DNA of 64,000 nucleotides from Hypomesus transpacificus (taxonomy: Eukaryota; Chordata; Actinopteri; Osmeriformes; Osmeridae), in the NCBI RefSeq assembly GCF_021917145.1, contig NC_061080.1:3949497-4013496 (forward strand), given 5' to 3'. Positions 25,216 to 37,077 of this stretch are shown here, in pieces. How positions within the stretch are numbered: position 1 is the stretch's first letter; each line of letters starts with the position of its first letter. A program made the position numbers and the translations under genes. Below the pieces are notes generated by a model, which ran no database searches, had not been told where the DNA came from, and was given only the letters and a program-made list of their open reading frames with translations.

Positions 25216-26686
25216 ATGAAGTATTACCAGTACCCAGTCCCTCAGACCATGGGAGTAAAGGTTCTGTCTCCCGACAAATGTGGGTCCCTCTCCTGCAAAG
25301 GGTCTGCCTCTCTCAAACCCATCCGCAGCGTGCACTTCCCCAACGACATCGTCTTCCAGGATTACGTGCGCCAGGGCGAGCTTGAGAGGATCGGACGATT
25401 CATCCGAGCCAGGAGGGTCAGCCTTGACACCATCTACCACTCTGGTAGGTCACCGGGGCTACAGAAACACAGCATTTAAGAAGGATTTATCTGTAACTTA
25501 TGTCATCTTACTCTATTGGACAAATGTAGAAGGGTGCTGTGCTCATTTGCAAGTTTAGTTCTACTCAGCTCAAGTGACTTGGAATGATCTATTTACCTTG
25601 ATCTATTCTAGTTAATCCTTTTGAGTAACGATTCATAAGTGGTGTCTCTGAGACCCATGGTAAAAACGATCAACGATCAATAAAATAAAAAGAGCTCATC
25701 ACAAACACTCCTTACGCAGTACGCCGGCCGGCCCATTTCTGATACTGATCTCCTTTTGGCGTCTCCACAGGCATGGCAGCCATCCACGAGGCGGTGTTGT
25801 CCGGGAACCTGGAGTGTGTGCAGCTGCTGGTGAAGTACGGAGCAGACGTCCACCAGAGGGACGAGGAGGGCTGGACGCCGCTCCACATGGCCTGCAGCGA
25901 CGGCTTCCCAGACATCGCCAGGTGAGCCAACGCTCCGCACACACTCGCAGTCCACCCGTGTCATTGGCTCGGCTCGTACAGAGCCACGGGTTTCACATCC
26001 ACTTTCGTACACACGCAGTCTTCAGCTACACTGTCACTCTCACACACACAAACACACACAGTTACTGGCTTTACCCGTACTTTCTCACACACACACACGC
26101 ACAGTCAAGTAAGGCTATCCAAAAAGATGTGAGCCTATGTCCTATTCATATCACCTTCAAAGCTCATGATCGTGGTTTGTGGCCAACTTGTATTGCCACT
26201 GTTCATTGTGTGATGCAGAACCCCTGCTGTTCAGTTGATCTTCCTCAGAGTAGTACAGTCCACCCGTGTCATGTGGTGGCAGCTCATGCTGTTTGCATGG
26301 CAGTGTCATGTACATACAAGGCAAAACACGGGAGCAGACAACACACACGCGCTGGCTGAGCACTCCCTCAAACGCCACCCCCCAGGGGTAATACAAGCTG
26401 AAGATATGCCATGTACTTGTACCATGTTGACCTCCCGGACCTTGAACTATACTTGAAACTCGCATTTAACGTCGCAGCACAGTGCGACGCCTTCCACACA
26501 GGGAGTAGCATACGACACCTTCTTTTACTGACCGGGGTGGTGTTCTGGTTCTCCTTCCCCAGGTACCTGCTCTCTCTGGGCGCCGACCACGAGATCGAGA
26601 ACGAGTGTGGGGAGAAGCCGTCTGACCTCATCGACCCCGAAAACAAGGAGCTTCTGCAGCTTTTCGGAGTCGGGGGAGATGACTAA
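25216..26686 (+). CDS. ppp1r27: Protein phosphatase 1 regulatory subunit 27 (dysferlin-interacting protein, toonin)
   Basis: Three coding exons in phase: 25216-25444, 25771-25921, 26563-26686; 167 aa against 154 in human. The start is the ATG at 25216. The N-terminus has RSVHFPND, an RVxF-type PP1-docking motif conserved in the family, followed by VRQGELERIGRFIR. Two ankyrin repeats follow (AAIHEAVLSGNLECVQLLVKYG and EGWTPLHMACSDGFPDIARY) and a C-terminus rich in Asp/Glu and Leu. The protein inhibits PP1 and binds dysferlin in muscle. It lies directly downstream of p4hb on the same strand, as in mammals. The 3' UTR ends with ATTAAA at 27164-27169. Confidence 0.95.
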
Positions 26687-27163
26687 GCCCCTCCCCTTTT
26701 CTGAAACGCATCAATCTGCTTCCTGGTTCTCCAGGCTGCCCTGCGGCAACGGGACAAAATGGACAGAAGACGGTCAGATAATTCTGTGTCAGACGTCTTC
26801 CCTGGGTGCTGGGATACGTCTTGTCAATGCTGGTTGGCTGGCCAGTGAGAGTGGGATGAGCTGTGATTGGAGAGAGGCTCTTAACAAGGCACGGTCAGCT
26901 GACTCTGCTTTCTGCAGCGCTGAAAAAGATGTGAGATCGTGAACTACATTCTATGCACTGAATTGAGCATTTGAATGAAGTATATAGGCAATATGGTTAT
27001 ATGGTAATCAGCTTTCCTAATGACTATTGATGAGGTTTTGTTTTTGCTGTGGATATGTTGAATGGAATGCTTGCATACATTATCCATTCTGTAAAAGCAC
27101 CCTGGGTGTATGTAGTAATATGGCTTTGTCTTAATATGTACCTATTTTTATACATTATTTTTC

Positions 27164-27169
27164 ATTAAA
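27164..27169 (+). terminator. ppp1r27: ppp1r27 poly(A) signal ATTAAA
   Basis: The common ATTAAA variant lies about 480 bp after the stop codon in A/T-rich sequence. Confidence 0.6.
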
Positions 27170-27938
27170 GTATTTTATAACTGTCAACAACCAATGTATG
27201 GAGTTTGTCCTTAATTCTCTGTTGTAAGGACAAAAACACATAATATGTCTGTTCATAGGTATTTTCTGTCAGTTTTAACAACAAATTACAAATGACAATA
27301 GTAAAAAAATATACATATAACGTAAAACCTCCTGTGAAACACAGATCAGTGTTTCCTAAGATGAGCTCATGTGACAACCGGTCCTGGCTGGAAGTGCTTG
27401 ACCACACAGTACACTGCTGGTATTTTTTATGCAAAGTATTAAAGCAGCCAGGCTAAAGAAAAGTTTGTTTTGGTTATTTTATCCTGATCAACATGATCTC
27501 CCCCTGCCCCCACCCCTACAATCTAAATCTTTAGCTTTTATCATTATTTTGCACTGTTGGAATTAAATTCACTTTACAGACTAGAAAGAATATCTGCTGT
27601 TTGCTGGTAGTCCCCAACTACTCAGAACACAATTGTTTTTAATCACACTTGTGAATGATCCCAAGAGTACTGGCAGACATAAAGCAGACAGATCCTTAAG
27701 GCAATCTGACAAAGGACCTGATGAATTACCTACAAGTGTTTGGAGTGTGACAATTCAGCCTAAAATAATAACTTTAATCCAATTCAACATATGTTCACAT
27801 TCTCACCAGTCGACCACTGATGCATACCAACAGTACAAAAACAGAAATATATGTACATATATTCCAAAAGTATACACAAATCCTCAAATAGAGGTATATT
27901 CATTAGTCTCTGAAAGGCAATCCAGGAGTGTTGTCACT

Positions 27939-28595
27939 TTACTCCTTAAACTTCCACTCCTGTCGGCACATGGGGCACTGCTGCTGCACCTGCTGGGAGT
28001 TGAGCCATTTGAGGATGCAGTGCATGTGGAAGCAGTGCGAACACTGGCCCCACACCAATGGACAGTCATCTCCGGGAACCTTACCTGGAAAGACAAGACA
28101 TGTAAGGTCAATGACATTCACTTTGAAAATGTACATTAAGCAGTTGCTCTTATCCAGAGTGACAGTAAGTACAGGGACATTCTCTCCGAGGCAAGTAGGG
28201 TGAAGTGCTTTGCCCAAGGACACAACGTCATTTAGCACGGCCGGGAGTCGAACCGGAAACCTTCTGATTAATAGCCCAAATCCCTAACCGATCAAATCCC
28301 TAACCGATCTGACCCCGGAAAATGGAATATGGTCTCAAATTTGGTGCATATATTTTACATCATAATCACCACTTCCAACCATGTTTATGCAAGTCGGGTG
28401 GGCTTTGTTTAGACAGAGGAACTTAGCGTGGTCTAACAGTGGCTCATAACTCGACTCAAGTAACAGGCAACGCGTTAGTAACTTACAGTCCGGACAGCAG
28501 CCGTTGAAAGACATTCGGCAGATCCCACAGTTCTCATCATTGGCCACCCAAAGCCAGGATGCCACGCCGTTCCATTGCTTGATTTTTACCTTCAT
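27939..28595 (-). CDS. anapc11: Anaphase-promoting complex subunit 11 (RING-H2)
   Basis: Two coding exons on the minus strand, 28595-28487 and 28084-27939, give 84 aa, the same length as human. The sequence [20 protein letters not shown] and the RING-H2 ligands ([47 protein letters not shown]) match the mammalian protein almost residue for residue. It is the catalytic RING subunit that, with the APC2 cullin, recruits E2 enzymes to ubiquitinate cyclin B and securin. It faces alyref head-to-head with about 760 bp between start codons, suggesting a shared promoter. Its intron holds a SINE. The 3' end is not fixed: reverse-strand ATTAAA occurs near 27770. Confidence 0.98.
28131..28316 (-). mobile_element. 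tRNA-derived SINE in anapc11 intron
   Basis: Same family as 16578-16757: B-box-like GGTTCGACTCCCGG on the minus strand and body CTTCACCCTACTTGCCTC. The 3' tail is slightly shortened. There is a short duplication of the head (CCCTAACCGATC twice). Confidence 0.8.
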
Positions 28596-28599
28596 CTTC

Positions 28600-29355
28600 T
28601 CTGTCCTTAGTAGTAAATAGAAACAAATAATTAGCTACATTAGATAGCTAAACAAGCTAGCTAGATACTACTTGCAGAGGTACTAGCAGAAAGCGATGTC
28701 AACAAAAGTCAGTAGTCAAACTGACAATCACGAGGGGAATTTCGCCAAACATTAAATTTATTATGCGACACGACAGTGGGAAAATGTCTTATTTATAAAC
28801 ACTTTCCATATATTTGGGCGTTATTTAGACTGCCTCATTTCGCGCTTACCATTAAATCCAGCTACTTCTTGATAACGCGTACAGTACCAGTAGTAGTTGA
28901 ACAATACTGTGAAAACAAAGCGAGACCTCCAGTGGTCGGCGGAAGAACTGACGTTGATATCAAACTAGCTACAGTACATTTATGCGGTACGGGGGTGTCT
29001 CGAAAATCTAGGAATGCTGTTTATCTTTACAGAATATTTCTGCGCATACACTGTAAATACATTTATTTTAGCAATGAAAACGTTGCCTGGCCAAATATGT
29101 GTCTTGGGCGTTCCGACATGGTTGCTTTACTGTGTGTAAGCAACAGGTGGCACCACTGCTGAATATTTTCCTAAAATAAACGGAAGTTGTAGAAGCACCT
29201 GATGACATCATTTCCTTTCATTATTTAAGTGCCTCCTCGTCTCACTCGACGAGACAAACAAAAGTAAGAAGCGGAAAGGGCCAGCAAGATAGCTACTAGA
29301 CAACGTCCTAAGAATTTATTAGTGTTTAGTAAATTTTTGTAGCATTAGTGCGAAC
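28600..29355. promoter_or_regulatory. Bidirectional anapc11/alyref intergenic promoter
   Basis: The 760-bp gap between divergent start codons holds the 5' UTRs of both genes and no other gene. A weak ATTTAAG element lies at about 29223, upstream of the alyref 5' UTR. The same head-to-head arrangement exists in human, so shared regulation is plausible. Confidence 0.6.
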
Positions 29356-31923
29356 ATGTCTGATAAGATGGATATGTCTTTAGACGACATTATCAAGCAG
29401 AGTAAAAAGGGTGGTGGAGGAAACGGTGGCGGCCGCGGAAACAGAGGAGGCCGCGGCCGAGGAGGATCATCTGGGCGATCTGGATTCGCCGGTCGGTCTG
29501 GCGGAGGCCCTGAGCGGAGTCGACAGAATTTCAGCCGGGAAAGAAGTAGCAGACCTACGCCGTACAGCAGGGTAGGAACGAGAGGGAGCTCACAGAAAAT
29601 GAAAATGGTCCGACACCTTCGAGGATGGGTGTCACAAAAATCTATATTGTGGTTTTGAAAGTGCGTCACATAAGTCATGAAGCTGTTCCACATTTTGGCA
29701 TGATGTGGAATCCCCGTGGGAAAGGGCACATCCAAGAGAGTCGCTTTCAAACGCCATGCTGCTTGTCCATTTGGTAATGGCGTATGAAGACGTGCGTTGT
29801 AAGGAGATTGCACATCGTGGTGTAACGATTTGCTGCTAGCCAACTAAACCGCATTTTCTCAAGCAGCATGCACCCCACAGTACGGATCGCCGCGTTTCCG
29901 TTCCTGGCAGTTGAACGGGGATGAAGTTATTCAGCCTCGTGTGTATGGATTCCGAAGTTCATCGCCCATCTGGCTTTTGTCTAGCTAGCTATAGGCTACT
30001 AGCTGACTTGAGAGCTAAAAAGCTAGTCAAGCATTTTCCCTACTAGTTGACGTCATTGTTTAGGGCTAAGGATGCCACCTGGCCACCAAAGCCAAGTCTT
30101 TGTTCTTGACACGAGCTGCAGAGGAACCTCAGCCTGTTTGTGAATGATTAGAATCGTCTAATTTCGGCCTGAATTCGAATTGATTACGCAACTTCTCAAA
30201 CTACGTGAAGTGAAACAAAATGGCGATCCTTAAGATGGATGCTTCTCAAACGGATCCACCATTGTAGTCCCCACATGGAATGCTTTGTTAAGTTAAATCC
30301 GGACTTCTCAAAGAACACTGACCCAAACTACTTGATGAACTTTGCAGTTGGTCAGTCAATTACGGACGGCAAATCAAGCAGGAAGGCAAGGATTTCATCG
30401 TGATGGACTCGCTCGCTTGGAAGAGAAGGCCTCAAGGCCTACCCTCGTCACCGAGCTCAAGTCAGTTTTTGTAGCCGGGAAGACTGCAAGGGCAAATCAG
30501 CGAAATGCTAAACTTAACCCAGCCATAAAAAACATCAGTGCATGCAGAGTCCATTTTACTCAACACAAATTAGTTTTAGTTAGTTTATTACACACATTAG
30601 TCTGTTATTTTAGCAGTTTATGTGTAACAGTTTTGAAATTCAGTTTCTTGTTTTTCCGGTTCGTCTTCAGAATTGAACCTATCATCTTGGCTAATGAAGG
30701 CTATTGTGTAGCCTATTGTAAATAATGTATAAGCACAATTGAGTCACTTTTTCGTCATTTTCGAGAAATGGTGGTCAAGTAAGGTTCCCCTTCCTGCCCG
30801 GGCAGCGGTTCAGTTTGCACATGCTCACACTGATCGTCAGGAACAGGGGAACCGGAAGTCAGCAGCCGCATCTGTTTTATTGTCCTCTTGCAGCCAAGAG
30901 AGTTGCCGGACAAATGGCAACACGACATGTTTGATGGCGGCGTCGGTGCCCGCACCGGCGGAGGCGGAGCAGTTGGAGGCGGCGGTACCGGTGGTGTGGA
31001 GACCGGCGGCAAGCTCCTGGTCTCAAACCTCGACTTTGGGGTCTCAGATGCTGACATCAAGGTACGCATTAATGGTCGTTTGTCATGCTACTGGTTTATA
31101 TGGGTGAATGTTCTAGCTGCCCTAATGACATGATTCTCATTACCCTCTTCCAGGAGTTGTTTGCTGAGTTTGGCACACTGAAGAAAGCAGCTGTGCACTA
31201 TGATCGTTCTGGTCGCAGTCAAGGAACTGCTGATGTCCACTTTGAGAGAAGGGCAGATGCACTTAAAGCCATGAAACAATATAACAACGTCCCTTTGGAT
31301 GGTAAGGAATTTAGGATCACTTTACTCGGTGGATTGTTTTAATTCCGTGTCTAAGTGTAATCTAAACTCCTTGTCCTTTCAGGCAGGCCCATGAGCATTC
31401 AACATGTCACATCACAAATTGACACACAAAGACGGCCATCTACACAGAGGTAAGGGAATCCTGCGTTTGGAAAAATGGCACCCAAGAAAATGTTTCCATG
31501 TTGGGGTTGTTTCAATCTCGAGGGGGGCGGGGAGAAACGTTTCTTATTTCTCTTCACCTCCCAACTTCTCTGACCTCTTCAGTCCTAGAGGGGGCGGCGG
31601 ATTCAACAGAGATCGAATTGGACGTCCCAACTCTGAGAGGAGACAGGGAGGCGGGGGCGGGCGTGGTGGCGGAGGGGCCAGAGGCCGGGGTAGAGGTGGG
31701 CGAGGAGGAGGTGGCAAACCAGCGCTCTCTGCTGAAGAGCTGGACGCTCAGTTGGATGCTTACAATGCAAAGGTCAGAAACTGATTTGAAGACAAATTGA
31801 CAACTGATGTTGACATTCTCCTCGTCATTTATATGACGAATTTATATCTTCAATCCAAATGTTTTTATCGACCTAATACGTGTACTTTGTTTTTTCCTCT
31901 TCTCTCAGATGGAAACCAGTTAA
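29356..31923 (+). CDS. alyref: ALYREF (Aly/THOC4), mRNA export adaptor
   Basis: Six coding exons in phase: 29356-29571, 30894-31061, 31154-31301, 31383-31449, 31583-31772, 31909-31923; 267 aa against 257 in human. An N-terminal UAP56-binding motif ([15 protein letters not shown]) is followed by an RGG-rich arm, the RRM ([20 protein letters not shown], then [19 protein letters not shown]), a second Gly/Arg arm and a C-terminal UAP56-binding motif ([20 protein letters not shown]). The last exon codes only for METS. ALYREF is the TREX-complex adaptor that binds mRNA and hands it to NXF1 for nuclear export. The Gly-rich linker between exons 2 and the RRM is expanded. Confidence 0.98.
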
Positions 31924-32191
31924 ACTTTTTCCAAGATGCACACTTGTCAAGATCTAGCCCCTGCCCTACCTATCTGCCATCATTGGATTTGAAACTAGTT
32001 GTTGTTTGTCTCAAATGTTTTACACTTGCTGTTCTTTGAAGCCATTTTAATGTACAGACCTTGTTTCCCCCCATTTTAATATTATGAACACTTTTTGTAC
32101 CATTTTATTTTGGGTAAAATTGTAGGTTATTGAAGGGAGTTTTTTTTGTTGGTTCTTCCCTCCCCTGATTCTCCATGTACTGTTTAATTGC

Positions 32192-32197
32192 AATAAA
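32192..32197 (+). terminator. alyref: alyref poly(A) signal AATAAA
   Basis: Canonical AATAAA about 270 bp after the stop codon, followed by GT-rich sequence. Confidence 0.75.
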
Positions 32198-32229
32198 CCT
32201 ACAACCAAACTGTTCTTTGCAATTCTTAG

Positions 32230-32990
32230 TTCAGACAAATCATTGCTATTGTCCAGAGTGTACATATTTAGGCGAGCCCTTTTTAACAGGAGAGCAGTGT
32301 CATTAGGATGTTGGCGTAGTCCAGGGTTTGTAACAGTCCATGCTGAAATGTTTAAGTAAAATAGAAGGCAGTAGGCTTGCTATAGATTACTCCTCAGTTA
32401 CCATAGAGAAGGGTGGAATCCATAGTGGGCCCAACGTTGCAAAGGATTGCATCAAAGGGTCGTCTTTATGAAGTGTAATGCATCCCCTACTAGTATGTAC
32501 CATAGTGACATCTGCTGGTCGGGTCATGGTAAACAGCTATATGTTTGGAGCTGAAGAGAAGTGCATGTGCGAACAAGACCCCTTGTTGGAAGGAGTTCAG
32601 TATTGGACAGGACAATTGGTGGCAAATTAAAACATTTTTCTCCACTGTATGGCAATTTAAGTTTCACCTTTTCTCTGAACCTACACAGTTGAGCATTAGT
32701 ATCGGTTAATGTTGAATCAATGTCTAAACCGCTTCGTGAATAAAATCACTTGCTCAGGTAGCAAGTGTCCATATTAAGAGTCACCATTTGTGCTGCATGT
32801 GAACTGAACGAGTTATTTACACACAATTGAGATTCATTTAAGTCCGGTTGTAGCCATATGAATATTGATTACAATGCAATGGTTTCAAACCTGCCAGCAA
32901 GGTAAGTATGCACAATCAAACCGTCTTTACCGGAGGGTGCCCACCACCACCACATGCACATGACTTGCGTGCGCGTCAGTTCCCGGAAGA
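32230..32990. other. Intergenic spacer alyref-arhgdia
   Basis: I see no gene, repeat family or RNA gene in this stretch. Confidence 0.5.
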
Positions 32991-32999
32991 GTGAAGCGC

Positions 33000-33095
33000 G
33001 AGCGGGCGGCACCGTTCCTTGTTCGCCATACTTGCATAGTGCAGAGTGACTGAAGCACTTATTCGAGCTACACCCGAAAAACCTGCTGTAAAGCG
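33000..33095 (+). other. arhgdia: arhgdia non-coding first exon (predicted)
   Basis: A GC-rich start (GCGCGAGCGGGCGGCACCG upstream) leads into a stretch without ATG that ends at AAAGCG|GTAAGG, a consensus donor. The next supported acceptor on this strand is that of the arhgdia start-codon exon at 37076. The exon's 5' end is approximate. Confidence 0.55.
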
Positions 33096-36000
33096 GTAAG
33101 GACCTCCATCCTTCACAGAAACACTCTTTGTGCGTCAGAAATGTAAACGATGAAAACGTCTATAATTGTACAAGCTTCTTCGTATTTCGGGTTGTCGTTT
33201 CAATTTGAGCCAGCCAGAGACCGGCTGGCTGTATTGAGTTGTTCTAGTAATGCTGAATGGCTAGCTAGCCATGTCCCACCCTACAGAAAGGCATGGTGCT
33301 ACTACTGCTTGTGTCAGCCAGCAGGTATGGCTAGCACAACCCTGAATCATCTCCTTGTGCTTGTGGGCAAAATAGTTGTACAAGAGGATTAATGTATCTA
33401 ATTAACTAGAAAGCAATTCAAACTGGTCGGTGGTGAACTGTCCCCGTGCATAGATGGTAGCTTCTAGATTAATGATGACTTGCTCCAGTGTGTAGCCGGT
33501 GGCTGTGCTAAACGGCGAGCTTGTTACAGTAGCTATTGTTGGCAGTTGTGATCTTTTGATGTGTGATTTTTTAACGGGGCTTTTTAGTCTCTAAAGGACA
33601 ATGGATGACTTGTTTGAATTGATTATGAATGGTTAGATTAGCTTATTTTTTGTTAATGAACATATTTGTCTCACTGCAGCATGACTCATGAGACAAAGAA
33701 AGTTAGCTACAGCTGCTGTTTCAAGCCACCGAGAAAACTCGTTTTCTTTGTTAGACTTAATATAGCTCGGTAGTAGTATTTAAAAGCATACTGTATTCAT
33801 TTCTTGGTTCAGTTTCAGGTAGAAATCAGAAACGGAACATTTTCTGAAAGACAGCTTTGTAGAAAGAACATTCAGCAACTGGGATTTGGGTTGACATTCC
33901 TAATGTACTTGAAGCTGGTCGTCACCAAAGCAGTTTGGGTATACACACCATAGTTATGTATCTTGTGCGGTTTGTTTCATCTGCAAATATTAGGCATCTG
34001 AGTTTGAAGCATTAATTTCCTGCCAATCTCCAAACCTGTTGCAAAACTTCACGGCTTCCACTCTGGGGCGGGGTGGTCTCCACGCCACATAGACCAGTAT
34101 AATTAGGCATGACATTTAATTCTAGATGGGGTTTTGTCCCTTAATAATTTGTTTTCACAATCAAGGAAAATTCCACCCAGGATGACAACCCCTCTACTCG
34201 ACATACAAAGAGGAGGTCATTTTGAGAAGGGAAAAGGAATGAAGGATGTTTAGCTTGAGTGACAGAGCAGGGTTAAGTGGCGGCAGTTATGCAAGTTCCC
34301 CTGTCAAACAAACCTGCTAAAACACACTTACTTTTAACTTCAGTTCAAACTTGAATTTAGAACACATTACATCATATACAATTATAAAAATTGAAATGAG
34401 GAGAGATGCAGTGAGCTTTTGCATGGCAAATCTTCTTAGCCCATCGTTTGACCAAGGTTGAGAGGAAGCAAATGGAATTAGCACACTCAATTTCCCTTTC
34501 CCTTGAGTTCTCTTTGCTAATCCCTCCTTGAGAACTGAATGTGTATTTGACCAGGTTTCTAAGATGGGGGGGCTCAGTGTTGGCGGCGAGGCAACAGGCA
34601 TGAGCCTGAGCTGGTTCCAGTCTGCAGAGCTGCTCCTCTTTAGCATTCCTGTCTGAGATGCTAGTTTAGGCAGGTCAATTTGGGGGGGGGAGATATGTTG
34701 GTTAGCACTAGCAACACCCTCCCCTCAGTAGCCTGAGGTGGCTGGAAGCCAAACTCCTTTTTCTTTTTTCCCAAAGTCCCTGTTCCACGATAAAGTAACA
34801 ACAGCACTTGCCAGTAGAACCCATTGCTAGAGTGTGTGTGTACGGTAATTCATTAAGTTACTGTGAAGACTAGATCATAGATTCTTCTTGATTCAAAGAC
34901 CTCTCTAGAAGGACTTGTCGGAGATTAAAGTCAAATGACAGTTCTAGTTCAAATTTTTTAGCTTGAACTGTCAACGCCGCTTAGGAAGAAAGTGCCATCA
35001 CACGTCAGTCCAGATGACATGGCAGAAGTCCAGACTAGGCCTGACTCTTCCCTGAGTTATCATGTTGGTGTGGCAGGCAGTTTAACTGCTTTCCGTTAAG
35101 GTCACAAAGTATGCCGATCTTGCATCAAACAGTCCCTTCCTAGGACGGTTACTGCTGCTGCTTGTAAAAACGCATTAACGTCACACCTCATGCAGCCCAG
35201 CTCTTGTTTAGCGTTCACTGGGACCCTTCGGTTCCTACTTCCACCTGTTCCCCTAGAGCTCTCCCTGTCTCAACTTTGGAACAAGTGAAGGATTAGCTTG
35301 ACCTCGGCACTAACACATCTCCTACAAACAAACAGAACAACTGCGTCAGTAATACACTCTGCTCCATTTTCTGTCCTCCGAACGAAGGAGCAAAATCTGT
35401 AGTTCCCCTCCCCCCCCCACCCCTCAAAAGCTGACAGTTGGATGTATTAGACACTTGACTGTTTCCATGGTTCCAGCTGAGTGCTCAACTCAACTCCCAA
35501 GTAAATAGTAGGCTTTTTCATTGCTGTTCATAAAGACAGATCATCAATATGGAAAATGGGAGGCATCCTTTTTTTTATTCTTTTATTCTCAGTTACGATT
35601 GGAAAAGTTTTAGAACCGCACCGATCTTCGCTTCTCAAAAGCAAGTTCATGTTGCAGGCTGGGACACTAAAGGACTGCTGACCTTACTGGGAATGTCGAG
35701 TCTATCTGGCATAAACAACCACTTCCTGCTTTTGTTATAGCCTCTCTAGTTATCATGTGTCGAGCCAAGTGCGTTTTCCCCAATAATAACCCTTTAGACG
35801 TGAATGACACGCCCAAAGTCAACTTCACCAAGGTTGAGTCACCTTGTGAGAGAGATCTCAGGCCTTATTTTTCCCCCTACTTGCTTATTGTATACAAATG
35901 ATACCATTGTGTTGAACAGAAAGGAAATCGGACCTCGGTGTTAGTCTTGGTTCTCGCACCCCCTAGCTGTGCTACAGAATGAGGTCAGAGCCATCCGTCA

Positions 36001-37075
36001 CATCTGCCAGGGCTGGACAAGAGGAACACACAGCCTGATGGACTGTGTACAGATGCTCCCATCAACATGGGCGCAGTCCTAGGAAACAAAGGACAGAAAG
36101 AGGTCCTACTTGGACATCAGCAATTCAGCCAGCCCGTCAGTGTATGTAATGTCCCTGTACTTACTGTAAGTCGCTCTGGATAAGAGCGTCTGCTAAATGA
36201 CTAAATGTAAATATAACCAGACTCGTTTTAGTAGTCAAGCAAAGGTGGACCAGTGTCGGGGGAGAGAGAAGGAGTAGCTAGGGACAAAGGGTAGGTAGAG
36301 AGAGAGGAGGGGGTGCAGGGAGGGTAGGGAGGGTAAGAAAGAGTGTCTGACTAGCTCTGTGATTGATCTTTTTTTAGACAGATGAGCTTCTGCTGGTGGT
36401 GATCCCAATGCTGATACACAGCCCATGCTCTTCTGACCTCAATAATGTCTAGACCTGAGTTTGTGTGTGTCTAAGAAGGTGTGTGTGTGTGTGTGCGTGC
36501 TCATGTGGGTTAAGAGGAAGTGTGTGTGTCCAAGCGCCTGCCAGCCTAGAGAGCGAGAGATCTCTGTGTCATGTGACTGTGTACCATGACCTCATTTGCC
36601 GGTTGTGTAGCTGACTCTGGCTGTGACGTGGTTTCAGAGAACCGTGCTCTGATTTTAGGACCCAGACGTAGGTCATCTCCAGTCTGATAGGAAAATCTGT
36701 TCCCTCCCCAACAACACCTCTCCTTCAGTCACCCTGAGGACGCAAGGACTTCAAGGTAACTGGCTTAAGATCCATTTGGCGATCGTTTTTGGCACATGCG
36801 GTCTGTTCTGCTTATTGAAATATAGTTGTACAGGAGCATCAATCTGGTGTAGGACTACGTAGGGAGGTGGGGGGCAGGCAAACTTGTCTGCATACTTGTC
36901 TCGTTGGATTCCATCCGCTGTTTTTCTTCCTTCTTCTGTAAACTGTTTTACTGAATTATAGCAGCGAGGAGGAGATCAGCTAGCTCTGAGAAAGGAGTAG
37001 TGGCCCACCTTCCCTCCAAAGGGATGGTGAAAGGTGTACACAAAATGTCTCCATTTTCCTGACCCTCCTCTCCAG
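33096..37075 (+). other. arhgdia intron 1 (about 4 kb)
   Basis: No supported coding exon. It contains a 3' SINE fragment at 36144-36212 and GT-rich microsatellites near 36480. Otherwise it is unremarkable unique sequence. Confidence 0.55.
36144..36212 (+). mobile_element. 5'-truncated tRNA-derived SINE
   Basis: It keeps only the 3' tail (TGTAAGTCGCTCTGGATAAG, then CTGCTAAATGACTAAATG) of the SINE family seen at 16578-16757. Confidence 0.85.
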
Positions 37076-37077
37076 AC

